Assembly (NCBI GenBank): GCA_036512155.1
Contig: DATCBD010000028.1
Span: 3,660 to 67,659 of the forward strand
Reading direction: 5' to 3'
Length of the DNA stretch: 64,000 nucleotides
Source of the DNA: Palsa-739 sp036512155
GTDB taxonomy: Bacteria; Actinomycetota; Thermoleophilia; Gaiellales; Gaiellaceae
The translations under genes and the position numbers were made by a program. The notes beneath the pieces were generated by a model, which saw only the letters and a program-made list of their open reading frames with translations, was not told the origin of the DNA and did not search any database. Below, one piece after another: positions 25,830 to 33,655 of the stretch. The first letter of the stretch is position 1, and every line of letters begins with the position of its first letter.

Positions 25830-26425
25830 CAGACTGACCGTAATGCGTCGACGAGGCCGTCGACGTCGTGCGTCGCGGCGACGGCCGCAACTTCGAGGCC
25901 CGCACTCCGTGCCTCCGCTGCCGTCTGTGGGCCGATCGCGACGACCGGCATGCGCGCACCGGTGGCCGCCAGCGCACGCGCAGCCGATCCCGACATGAGG
26001 AGCGCGACGTCGGCTTCCGGCGCCTCCGGTCGCAGCTCGACGGTTCGGTAGAGCGGCAGAAAGTCGGCGTCGAGCACGTCGCGGCGGGCACCTTCGGCCG
26101 CGGCGAGCAGGAGCCGTCCTGCCGGCAGCTCCTGTCGCAGCCCCTCTTGCGTGTGCGTGCGCGGCACGAGGTCGACGCGCAGCCCGCCGGCACGGAGAGC
26201 GTCGGCAGTCGCCGGGCCGATCGCCGCGATCCGCTTCGCGGTCACGCCGCGCCGCGCAAGCTCGCGCGCGCCGTTCGCGCTCGTGACGACGAGCCAGTCG
26301 TACGCCGCCGCATCGACCGGATCGTCTCCGAGAGGCTCGACGCGGATCAACGGACAGAGCACCGGCTCGTAGCCGAGCGCCTCGACCCGCGCGGCCACAT
26401 CCTCACGTGTGACGACGACTCGCAT
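25829..26425 (-). CDS. hemD: Uroporphyrinogen-III synthase
   Basis: Closes hydroxymethylbilane into uroporphyrinogen III. 198 residues, rather short and low in conservation as usual for HemD. Recognisable are MRVVVTRED at the start, the WLVVTSANGARELARR loop, and VVAIGPQTAAEARSAGLE near the C-terminus. Starts at ATG 26425, 23 bases inside the end of hemC; a longer in-frame ATG at 26461 only adds residues overlapping hemC. Order after hemC supports the call. Confidence 0.8.
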   Translation of the reverse strand: MRVVVTREDVAARVEALGYEPVLCPLIRVEPLGDDPVDAAAYDWLVVTSANGARELARRGVTAKRIAAIGPATADALRAGGLRVDLVPRTHTQEGLRQELPAGRLLLAAAEGARRDVLDADFLPLYRTVELRPEAPEADVALLMSGSAARALAATGARMPVVAIGPQTAAEARSAGLEVAAVAATHDVDGLVDALRSV

Positions 26426-27236
26426 CTGCCAGCTCCATGCCGAGCGCCGTCGGATCCTCACCGGTCAGCCGCTCGATCCACGACCCGTCCTCGGCCGCGA
26501 TGAGGCCGGTCAGCGTGACGCCGTCGTGGTATGCCCCCACCGGCGCCAGGCAGCCCCCGCCGACCGCGGCGACGACCGCGCGCTCCGCCTCGACGCGCAT
26601 CCGCGTCTCCTCGTGATCCGCCGCGGCGACGAGATGCGCGTCGCCCTCGCGCACCTGGAGCGCGAGCGCGCCTTGCCCCGCCTCCGGGAGTAGCTCCTCC
26701 GGGTCGAACCGGTGGCCGATCTCGCGCGCGAGGCCGAGCCGGTCGAGACCACACGCAGCGAGCACGACCGCGTCGAGACCACGCTCGCCGCGCTTGCGCA
26801 GACGCGTTTCGACGTTCCCGCGCAGCGGTTCGATCGACAACGACGGCTCGAGGGCGAGCAGCTGCGCAGTCCGCCGGGCCGACGCCGTGCCGACCCGCAT
26901 GCCCGGCCGGATCGCATCGGCGCCGCACAGCGCGTCGCGCGGATCCTCGCGCGCGAGGTACGCGCCGACGCGGAGCCCTTCGGTGTCGGTCGACGTCATG
27001 TCCTTCGCCGAGTGCACGGCGATGTCGATGCGGTGATCGAGGAGCGCCTCCTCGAGCTCCTTCACGAACACGCCGCGCGCGCCGATCTCGCCGAACGGCT
27101 TTGTGCGGTCGCGATCGCCGGCGGTCGTGATCGGAACGAGCGCGATCTCGATCCCGGGCGCACGGAGCCGCGCGGACGCGAGCTCGGCCTGGGTCAGCGC
27201 GAGCCTACTGCCGCGGCTGCCGACGCGGATCAGCAC
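26403..27236 (-). CDS. hemC: Porphobilinogen deaminase (hydroxymethylbilane synthase)
   Basis: Joins four porphobilinogens into hydroxymethylbilane. 277 residues, near the lower end for the family. VGSRGSRLALTQAE at the N-terminus, FVKELEEALLDHRIDIAVHSAKDM (catalytic Asp), the Arg-rich GTASARRTAQL, EPLRGNVETRL, and the cofactor Cys in GGGCLAPVGAY. GTG start. A 120-base gap separates it from hemA upstream; no terminator or promoter was clear in that gap. Confidence 0.92.
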   Translation of the reverse strand: MLIRVGSRGSRLALTQAELASARLRAPGIEIALVPITTAGDRDRTKPFGEIGARGVFVKELEEALLDHRIDIAVHSAKDMTSTDTEGLRVGAYLAREDPRDALCGADAIRPGMRVGTASARRTAQLLALEPSLSIEPLRGNVETRLRKRGERGLDAVVLAACGLDRLGLAREIGHRFDPEELLPEAGQGALALQVREGDAHLVAAADHEETRMRVEAERAVVAAVGGGCLAPVGAYHDGVTLTGLIAAEDGSWIERLTGEDPTALGMELADASRRHT

Positions 27237-27356
27237 AGCGCGCTCGACGCCGAACGGCCTGCCCGCAGAGCGACGCCCCTCGCGGCCGCACGCGCACGAA
27301 CGCAGTCGGCACCTGCAGGGGCAGAGGCCGCCCGGCCAGTTGCACCGGAAGCGGCT

Positions 27357-28526
27357 TCAGCGCTCGTCCTCGCCGAGACCGAATAGATGCCGCACAGCGT
27401 CAGCATAGATCACCCCATCGGCTGCCGCGGCTGCCTGTTTCAAACGCACCGTCGGGAGATGCAGGAGCTTGTCGACGATTCGAGACGTCACCGTTTCGAC
27501 CGCACGGCGCTGGCTCTCGTCCAGCCGGCCGAGCACGCCTTCCGCCTTCGCGAGCTCCTGTTCGCGGATCTGCTCCGCGCGGGCGCGCAGGGACGCGATC
27601 GCCGGAACGACGTCGAGCGACGCCTGCCACTCGTGGAACTTCTCCGCCTCGGCGGCCACGATCGACTCTGCCCGCTCCGCCTCGCTGCGTCGGCCGGCGA
27701 GCGTCTCGGCGACGATCGCCTGCAGGTCGTCGATGTCGTACAGGTAGCACCCATTCAGATCGTGGATGGCAGGGTCGAGATCGCGCGGGACGGCGAGGTC
27801 GATGAGCAGCAACTGCCGACCGCGGCGCACCCGCTCGACGGTCTCGGCATCGAGGACGAAGCCGGACGCGGTCGTCGACGAGACCACCACGTTGGCGCGA
27901 GCGAGCTCCTCCTCGAGCTGCGCGCGGTCGGTCTTGCTGTTGGCGACGAACGCGATGTGCGCCCCGCGGGTGCGCAGGTTGCGCGCCGCCTGCTCGCTGA
28001 CCTTGCCTGCGCCGATGAGCAGAACGTCGCAGCCGTCGAGCTTCCCGAACACCTGCTCCGCGAGGGCGGCTGCGGCCGAGGAAACCGAGGCCGGGCTTTC
28101 CCCGATCGCGGTCTGCGCACGCACCTTGCGTCCGGCGTGCAGCGCGTGCCGGAACACACGGTCGAGCATCGGCCCTGCCGTGCCGGCGTCGTGGGCCGTG
28201 CGCACCTGTCCCAGAATCTCGCCCTCGCCCGGGACGAGCGAGTCGAGGCCGGCAGCGACGCGGAACAGATGCAGCGCGGCCGCGTGGTCGCGCAGGCGGT
28301 ACAGCGCGGGCTCGAGCTCCGACAGGATCTCGACCGCCCTGCGCTCAGCCTCGTCGGCGTCCTCGGTCTCGACGTACAACTCGGTGCGGTTGCACGTCGA
28401 GAGGCACACCGCCTGTCCGAGGCGCTCAGCCAACGCATGCGCCTGCTCGGAGTCGAACGCGACGCGCTCGCGCAGCTCGACGGGAGCGTGATGGTGCGAC
28501 GTTCCGACGAGGACGAGATGCGTCAT
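27357..28526 (-). CDS. hemA: Glutamyl-tRNA reductase
   Basis: NADPH enzyme making glutamate-1-semialdehyde from Glu-tRNA, the committed step of C5-pathway haem synthesis. 389 residues with the catalytic Cys in LSTCNRTELY (about residue 46), GLDSLVPGEGEILGQV, the Rossmann motif VLLIGAGKVSEQAARNL, and LLIDLAVPRDLDP. The C-terminal dimerisation helix is present. ATG overlaps the hemX stop (ATGA). Finding the C5 route fits actinobacteria. A GSA aminotransferase gene (hemL) is not in the window. Confidence 0.93.
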   Translation of the reverse strand: MTHLVLVGTSHHHAPVELRERVAFDSEQAHALAERLGQAVCLSTCNRTELYVETEDADEAERRAVEILSELEPALYRLRDHAAALHLFRVAAGLDSLVPGEGEILGQVRTAHDAGTAGPMLDRVFRHALHAGRKVRAQTAIGESPASVSSAAAALAEQVFGKLDGCDVLLIGAGKVSEQAARNLRTRGAHIAFVANSKTDRAQLEEELARANVVVSSTTASGFVLDAETVERVRRGRQLLLIDLAVPRDLDPAIHDLNGCYLYDIDDLQAIVAETLAGRRSEAERAESIVAAEAEKFHEWQASLDVVPAIASLRARAEQIREQELAKAEGVLGRLDESQRRAVETVTSRIVDKLLHLPTVRLKQAAAAADGVIYADAVRHLFGLGEDER

Positions 28527-29314
28527 CCGAAGTGGGTCGCTGGAAGGGCAAGCCGAACCACGATCACGAGCGCGAAGCCGGCAAGCGCGATGTACGCGGC
28601 ACGCCGACCGGACCAGCCGGCGGCGCGCGCGCCGAGATACCCGGTCCAGACGACCCACGTAACGAGCGTCGCGATGACGAGAGCGTCGATGCGGTCGCCA
28701 CGGCTGACGAGCCGGGCGATGCCGACGCCGATCCCGAGCGTCAGCGCCGGGACGGACACGAGAACGGTGCGGCCCGCGAGCCGGTCGAGCACGGCGAGCG
28801 AGGGCGCCGGTCGGCGCAGGATGGTGGTCTCGCGCCGTTTCAGCCGCCGCTCCTGCCAGAGATAGAGCCCAGACAGCGCCGCGGCGAGGGTGAAGCCGGC
28901 GAACGCGGCGAGCACGAGGCCGACGTGGAGCACGAGGAAGAGGTTCGAGTAGTGACTCCGGCCGCCGACGCCCGTTCCGCCGCCCGCGCGTGCCACGACG
29001 AGCAACACCGCCGCGAGCGGCATGACGACGAGACCGAGGAGCCGGTACGGCCGGCGGCAGCCCCAGATGAGATACGCGCCGACGACGAACCAGACGAAGA
29101 GGTTGAGCGACGCCGCCCACGTGCCCCAGGGAAAGCCGTCGTCGCGCGAGGCCTGTACGCCGAGCAGCGCCGTCTGCACGAGCCAGCCGAGCCGCACGCC
29201 CCACGTGGCCGCGCGGCCGGCAAGCCCGGGGCGCCGTGCGTCGCCGAAGTAGCCGACGGCGGCCTCGCCGTACAGCAGCAGCGCGGGCCAGAAGAGCAGC
29301 TCAGCCAACTTCAA
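28523..29314 (-). CDS. hemX: HemX/CcsA-like cytochrome c assembly membrane protein
   Basis: 263-residue integral membrane protein of the cytochrome c assembly (CcmC/CcmF/CcsA) fold with about eight hydrophobic segments. PWGTWAASLNLFVWFVVGAY and the HYSNLFLVLHVGLVLAAFAGF segment with its His resemble HemX and CcsA, but the WWD haem-handling motif of CcmC is missing. HemX proteins sit next to hemA and are thought to tune its level or handle haem. It overlaps the ccmD-like gene by 14 bases. Confidence 0.75.
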   Translation of the reverse strand: MKLAELLFWPALLLYGEAAVGYFGDARRPGLAGRAATWGVRLGWLVQTALLGVQASRDDGFPWGTWAASLNLFVWFVVGAYLIWGCRRPYRLLGLVVMPLAAVLLVVARAGGGTGVGGRSHYSNLFLVLHVGLVLAAFAGFTLAAALSGLYLWQERRLKRRETTILRRPAPSLAVLDRLAGRTVLVSVPALTLGIGVGIARLVSRGDRIDALVIATLVTWVVWTGYLGARAAGWSGRRAAYIALAGFALVIVVRLALPATHFG

Positions 29315-29477
29315 TCGTCTCCCGCTCGTCCTCCGCTGCCTTGGGCTCGCGACGCTCGAGCTCGTCCACCTCGCGCTCGAGACGCTGCAGCTTCAGCGCA
29401 ATGAGCACGACATACACGAGCACCCCTGCGAAGACGACGCAGTATGCGGCGGTGACGTATTTCTCCGCAGTCGTCAT
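29301..29477 (-). CDS. ccmD: CcmD-like small membrane protein
   Basis: 58 residues: one hydrophobic helix (about residues 7-28) followed by a charged coiled tail rich in Glu and Arg (LQRLEREVDELERREPK). This architecture, plus position between ccmC and the next genes, fits CcmD, which helps release holo-CcmE from the CcmABC complex. Sequence conservation of CcmD is always poor. ATG overlaps the ccmC stop (ATGA). Confidence 0.65.
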   Translation of the reverse strand: MTTAEKYVTAAYCVVFAGVLVYVVLIALKLQRLEREVDELERREPKAAEDERETIEVG

Positions 29478-30163
29478 GCGAATCTCAGCTCGCGAAGACG
29501 CGCATCGAGCCGCTTGCCCGTGAGCTCCACCCGGTACAGCGTGTGTGCGAGCAGAAGCAGCGCCGCCTGCGCGACGCAGTAGGTGACGAGGATCCAGCCG
29601 CCGAAGTTCGGCCCGTGCAGCGTGAACACCTCCGGATGGACGAAGCTCTTCGCAATGCGGATGGCGAGGAAGCTGACGGGGATGAGCACGACGCCGAAGA
29701 GCGCATAGACGGCGGAGAAGTTCGCGCGCTGGGGTCCCGGGTCGACCGAGAAGCGCAGCATGAAGTACGCGCAGTAGAAGAGGAAGAGGACGAGGAAGAG
29801 CACGAGCTCGTCTTCCCCCCAGAGCCACCAGTGACCCCAGGAGATCTTCGCCCAGATAGAGCCGGTCAGCAGCACGAGCGTCCCGAAGATCACGCCCTGG
29901 TGCACGGCGACGTAGCTCTCGAGGTCTGCGCGCGGGTCGCGCTTCCAGAGATGCAGGAGCGCCTTCCACGCCCCTGCAGCGAAGCACGCGTACGCGGTGA
30001 AGGCGATGGACACATGGAAGTAGAAGATGCGCTGCGAGAAACCCTGGTTCGCGTCGTTCGGCGCGACGTAGAACACCAGCGTGAGCGCGACCATCATGAG
30101 CACGAGGGACACGACCGCCAGAGCGGGCAGCGGGACGCGGGACAACCGGGACACCAGCCTCAT
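29474..30163 (-). CDS. ccmC: Haem exporter/handling protein CcmC
   Basis: 229-residue membrane protein with six hydrophobic segments. It carries haem to CcmE in System I cytochrome c maturation. The tryptophan-rich WWD motif reads SWGHWWLWGEDE, and conserved His residues occur in RIFYFHVS and SYVAVHQGVIFG. ATG shares one base with the ccmB stop (TAATG). CcmE and CcmF are not seen in the window. Confidence 0.88.
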   Translation of the reverse strand: MRLVSRLSRVPLPALAVVSLVLMMVALTLVFYVAPNDANQGFSQRIFYFHVSIAFTAYACFAAGAWKALLHLWKRDPRADLESYVAVHQGVIFGTLVLLTGSIWAKISWGHWWLWGEDELVLFLVLFLFYCAYFMLRFSVDPGPQRANFSAVYALFGVVLIPVSFLAIRIAKSFVHPEVFTLHGPNFGGWILVTYCVAQAALLLLAHTLYRVELTGKRLDARLRELRFA

Positions 30164-30801
30164 TATTCCGTTACCACGTATTCGAAGGTGGCCCAGCAGA
30201 GCAAGCCGAAGAGCACGTCGTAGAGCGCGAGGAACGCGAGGTAGCGCCCCGGTGAGCCGACGACGCTCGCGCCCACGCCGCCGACGACGATCGGGATAGC
30301 GAGCGGGAGGAACAGGAGCGGGAGAAGCAGATCGCGTGCCCGCGTGGCGACCGCCATCGCGCCGAGGAACGTCCCCACGGCGCAGATGCCGATGTCGGCC
30401 AGCACGACCCCGGCGATGGTCGCGCCGCTGAGCCCGTGAAAGAAGAGCGCGAACACGGGCAGGGCGACGAGCTCCGCGGCGCCGAGGAACGCGAGCGTGG
30501 CGATGCTCTTCGCGAGCCAGATGGCGCTCCGGTCGCACGGCGCGAGCACGAGCCCGTCGAGCACGCGCTGCTCGCGTTCGGGAACGAACGCGCGTCCGAG
30601 ACCGAGCAGAGCGGTGAAGAGGATCGCCACCCACAGCAGGCCACTCGCCGCCAGCTGCGACGAGTGCGCCGGCAGGGAGAAGTGGAAGACGACGAACGTC
30701 GCGACGACGAAGAGCAGCATCGCCGGCAGGGTGTCGCGCGCGCGGAGCTCGAGCAACAGGTCCTTGCGCGCGAGCGCGCCCACGTCGGCGAAGTACGTCA
30801 C
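30163..30801 (-). CDS. ccmB: Haem exporter permease CcmB
   Basis: 212-residue permease of the CcmAB ABC complex with six hydrophobic segments. N-terminal ARKDLLLELRARDTLPAMLLF is the family signature, and PEREQRVLDGLVLAPCDRSAIWLAK is the conserved cytoplasmic loop. GTG start overlaps the ccmA stop (GTGA). With CcmA it powers release of haem-loaded CcmE. Confidence 0.88.
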   Translation of the reverse strand: MTYFADVGALARKDLLLELRARDTLPAMLLFVVATFVVFHFSLPAHSSQLAASGLLWVAILFTALLGLGRAFVPEREQRVLDGLVLAPCDRSAIWLAKSIATLAFLGAAELVALPVFALFFHGLSGATIAGVVLADIGICAVGTFLGAMAVATRARDLLLPLLFLPLAIPIVVGGVGASVVGSPGRYLAFLALYDVLFGLLCWATFEYVVTE

Positions 30802-31382
30802 GCGAGCGCGAGTCGCTGCGTCGCCAGTTGCGCGACGCGATCGGGATCATGGGTGGAGACGAGCACGGTACGCTCGCCGTGCAGCTCCACCAGCTGTGCG
30901 TCCAGGAGCTCGGCGCCGGCCGTGTCGAGTGCGGTGTACGGCTCGTCGAGCACGAGCAGCTCCGGTTCGTGCAGCAAGACGCGACAGAGCGCGAGGCGCT
31001 GCGTCATCCCGCGGGAGTAGGAGACGACGCGATCGTGACGCACGTCCCAGAGGCCGAAGCGCTCGAGCAGCATCCCGATTCGCTCCCGCCGTTCCGGCAC
31101 GCGGTAGAGCCGCCCGTACAGGTCGAGGTTCTCGAGCGCGGTCAGCTCGCGGTAGACGAGCGGCTCATGCGCGAGGTAGCCGACGGCGGCACGGGGAGCG
31201 TCGACCTCGAGGTCGCCCTCGCTCGGAACGGCGAGACCCGCGCACAGGCGGAGCAGCGTGGTCTTGCCGGAGCCGTTCGGGCCGGTGACGATGGCGAACG
31301 CGCCGCGGGCGACGTCGAGATCGACGCCCCGCAGGACCCGCTTGTCACCGAAGCGCTTGCCGACCTTCCGTGCCCTGATCAC
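30798..31382 (-). CDS. ccmA: ABC ATPase CcmA
   Basis: 194-residue ATPase: Walker A GPNGSGKTT near residue 35, signature SYSRGMTQRLALCRVLL, Walker B LLVLDEPYTALD, switch His in VSTHDPD. Small size and adjacency to ccmBC fit CcmA. First gene of the ccm-hem operon. GTG start with TACACT 7 bases upstream, shared with the divergent OsmC promoter. Confidence 0.87.
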   Translation of the reverse strand: MIRARKVGKRFGDKRVLRGVDLDVARGAFAIVTGPNGSGKTTLLRLCAGLAVPSEGDLEVDAPRAAVGYLAHEPLVYRELTALENLDLYGRLYRVPERRERIGMLLERFGLWDVRHDRVVSYSRGMTQRLALCRVLLHEPELLVLDEPYTALDTAGAELLDAQLVELHGERTVLVSTHDPDRVAQLATQRLALA

Positions 31383-31400
31383 TCGGGCTAGTGTAGGCGC
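31383..31400. promoter_or_regulatory. Bidirectional leaderless promoter ccmA / osmC-like
   Basis: Only 18 bases lie between two divergent GTG codons. The heptamer TAGTGTA (31389-31395) gives TAGTGT on the plus strand, ending 6 bases from the OsmC start, and TACACT on the minus strand, ending 7 bases from the ccmA start. Both fit TANNNT. There is no space for -35 elements outside the neighbouring coding sequences. Confidence 0.55.
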
Positions 31401-31883
31401 GTGGATCTCCGCGAAGCCCAGCGGCCACTGAAGGAGCGCTACCGCGCCGAGCCGGGCGAGGCCCGCATCACGCTCACCGCGCGCGGGAGCGAGACGGCAG
31501 GCGCTGCCGCGTGCTCCGTCGACATCGGCCGCGCCGCGTACGCCGCCCAGGCGCACGCCGGCGTCGGTGGCGAGGGCACCGCGCCCTGCTCAGGCGACCT
31601 GCTGCTCGGCGCGCTCGCTGCGTGCGCGCAGGTGACCTGCCAGATGGTGGCGGCGTCCTCCGGCATAGAGACGACGAAGATCGAGGTGACCGCGACGGGC
31701 GAGCTCGACCTGCGCGGCACGCTCGGGATCGACCGCGAAGTCCCTGTCGGGTTCGACCGCATCGCGCTCCGCTTCGACGTCGAAGGGGCAGGCGACCGTC
31801 GGGACGAGCTGATCGAGAAGACGCTGCGCTACTGCGTCGTGCTGCGGACACTGCAGCAGCCGCCGCACATCGACATCACGTAA
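31401..31883 (+). CDS. OsmC family protein
   Basis: 160-residue OsmC/Ohr-like protein, probably a thiol peroxidase acting on organic hydroperoxides. One redox Cys is in the LLGALAACAQVTCQMVA helix and the second in TLRYCVVLRTLQQPPH. Other OsmC relatives have different thiol roles. GTG start with TAGTGT 6 bases upstream; its end overlaps the convergent prenyltransferase gene by 8 bases. Confidence 0.8.
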   Translation: MDLREAQRPLKERYRAEPGEARITLTARGSETAGAAACSVDIGRAAYAAQAHAGVGGEGTAPCSGDLLLGALAACAQVTCQMVAASSGIETTKIEVTATGELDLRGTLGIDREVPVGFDRIALRFDVEGAGDRRDELIEKTLRYCVVLRTLQQPPHIDIT

Positions 31884-32736
31884 CGGCGTCCACGATCACG
31901 AACGCGGCGAAGACGACGCTGATGACGCCGTTCATGGTGAAGAACGCCGCGTCGAGCCTACGCAGGTCGCCGGGCCGAACGAGCATGTGCTCGTACACGA
32001 GCAGCGCCGCCACCGCAGCGACGCCGATCCAGTAGAGCGCCCCGACCGGTAGCCCGGGACCGGCTGCGACGAGGCACGCTATCGTCGCTGCGTGCGAGAT
32101 GCGCGCTCCGAGGAATGCGCCGCGCACGCCGAACCGCGTCGCGATCGAGTGCAGCCGCTGCTCGCGATCGACGTCCACGTCGAAGAGCGCGTAGAAGCAG
32201 TCGAAGCCCGCCACCCACAGCGCGACTGCCGCGCCGAGCATCCACGCCTGCCACGGCAGATGGTTTGTGATCGCAACCCACGCGCCGACCGGCGCGAGCC
32301 CATCGACGGCGCCGAGCCAGAAGTGGCAGAGCCACGTCACGCGCTTCAGATACGGATAGATCACGAAACCGGCGACCGGGATCGGCCAGAGGTAGTGCGT
32401 CTTCGGTGCGAGCTGCCACACCGCGACGAGAAAGAGCGCGAGCGACGCAGCGCAGAAGAGAACGACCTGCACGACCGAGAGCTGGCCGCTTGGCAGCTCG
32501 CGGCCGGCGGTGCGGGGATTGCGGGCATCGATGCCTGCGTCGATCAAGCGGTTGAGCGCCATCGCAAGCGACCGGGCGCCGACCATCGCGAGCGTGATCC
32601 AGACGAGGTCGTGCGCAGACGGCGTGCCGCGCACGGCGAGGAACGCGCCGACGTACGCGAACGGGAGCGCGAAGATCGTGTGCTCGATCTTCACGAGGCG
32701 CGCGAAGCGCGCAGGGAGAGGCGTCGCGACCGTCAC
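31876..32736 (-). CDS. UbiA family prenyltransferase (menaquinone/4-hydroxybenzoate type)
   Basis: 286-residue integral membrane prenyltransferase. The two Asp-rich motifs are NRLIDAGIDARNPRT and DCFYALFDVDVDRE, which bind Mg-prenyl diphosphate; eight or nine hydrophobic segments surround them. It looks like the UbiA/MqnP group that prenylates an aromatic acid for menaquinone or ubiquinone. A menaquinone role is likelier in an actinomycete. GTG start overlaps the mogA stop (GTGA). Confidence 0.82.
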   Translation of the reverse strand: MTVATPLPARFARLVKIEHTIFALPFAYVGAFLAVRGTPSAHDLVWITLAMVGARSLAMALNRLIDAGIDARNPRTAGRELPSGQLSVVQVVLFCAASLALFLVAVWQLAPKTHYLWPIPVAGFVIYPYLKRVTWLCHFWLGAVDGLAPVGAWVAITNHLPWQAWMLGAAVALWVAGFDCFYALFDVDVDREQRLHSIATRFGVRGAFLGARISHAATIACLVAAGPGLPVGALYWIGVAAVAALLVYEHMLVRPGDLRRLDAAFFTMNGVISVVFAAFVIVDAVT

Positions 32737-33212
32737 GTCTGGCGGTGCACCGTGGCCTCGTCGGCGAGCAAGCGAAGTGCATGTTCGAGCGCGGGGCGGA
32801 GCACGGCGAAGCCGTCGCGGCAACCGCCGGGCGATCCCGGGAGATTCACGACGAGCGTGCGTCCGACAATTCCGGCGACGCCGCGCGAGAGCAGGCCGTG
32901 CGGTGTCTTCGCGCGCGAGTCGGCGCGGAGTGCCTCCGCGATTCCCGGCGCCTCGCGGTCGAGCACGTCGCGTGTCGCCTCCGGCGTCACGTCGCGCGGG
33001 GCGAGACCGGTGCCGCCGGTCGTCAGCACGAGCGCGGCCGACCCTGCAAGCGCCCGCAGACCGGCGGCGATCTCATCGCGCTCGTCCGGGACGACGCGTC
33101 GCTCGACGTCGTAGCCGTCGCCGCGCAGCAGCTCCTCGAGTGCGGCGCCGCTCGCGTCCTCCGCCTCCCCGCGCGAAACGCGGTCGGAGACGGTGAGCAC
33201 CGCAGCCTTCAG
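32733..33212 (-). CDS. mogA: Molybdopterin adenylyltransferase MogA/MoaB, CTG start
   Basis: Adenylates molybdopterin before metal insertion. TTGGTGLAPRDVTPEA is the nucleotide-binding signature and VVNLPGSPGG the later one. The first beta strand of the family (M-AAVLTVSDR) is encoded in frame, as KAAVLTVSDRVSRGEAEDAS, upstream of the first GTG (33200). The only NTG codon that includes it is CTG at 33212, inside a CTGA overlap with moaC and 4 bases from AAGGAGG. From CTG the protein is 159 residues; from GTG the strand is broken. Confidence 0.85.
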   Translation of the reverse strand: MKAAVLTVSDRVSRGEAEDASGAALEELLRGDGYDVERRVVPDERDEIAAGLRALAGSAALVLTTGGTGLAPRDVTPEATRDVLDREAPGIAEALRADSRAKTPHGLLSRGVAGIVGRTLVVNLPGSPGGCRDGFAVLRPALEHALRLLADEATVHRQT

Positions 33213-33655
33213 ACGTCCTCCTTCGTCTTCTCGACAAGACGAACCTCGCTGACGACCATCTCCTTGTCGATCGCCTTCGCCATGTCGTAGACGGTGAGCG
33301 CCGCCACCGTCGCCGCGGTGAGCGCCTCCATCTCCACCCCCGTCTGCGCGGTCGTCTCGGCCGACGCGACGATCTCGACGGAAGCCTCGCGAATCTCGAG
33401 CGTGACCTCCACATGCGTGAGCGGAAGCGGATGACAGAGCGGGATGAGCTCGCTCGTCCGCTTCGCGGCCATGATTCCGGCCAGCTGCGCCGTCGTCAGC
33501 GCGTCGCCCTTCGGCAGCTCGCGCAGGCGCCGAGCCGTTGCCGGTGCCATCCGCACCTCCGCGCGCGCGACGGCACGACGGCGCGAGAGCGGCTTGCCGC
33601 CCACGTCCACCATCCGGACGTCGCCGCTCTCGTCCACGTGCGACAGCTCGTTCAC
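33209..33655 (-). CDS. moaC: Cyclic pyranopterin monophosphate synthase MoaC
   Basis: Second step of molybdenum cofactor synthesis, with MoaA. 148 residues: LSHVDESGDVRMVDVGGKP at the start, SELIPLCHPLPLTHVEV in the middle, GVEMEALTAATVAALTVYDM and a late AIDKEM with the catalytic Lys. GTG start overlaps the otsA stop (GTGA). Supplies cofactor for the xanthine dehydrogenase in this window. Confidence 0.93.
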   Translation of the reverse strand: MNELSHVDESGDVRMVDVGGKPLSRRRAVARAEVRMAPATARRLRELPKGDALTTAQLAGIMAAKRTSELIPLCHPLPLTHVEVTLEIREASVEIVASAETTAQTGVEMEALTAATVAALTVYDMAKAIDKEMVVSEVRLVEKTKEDV

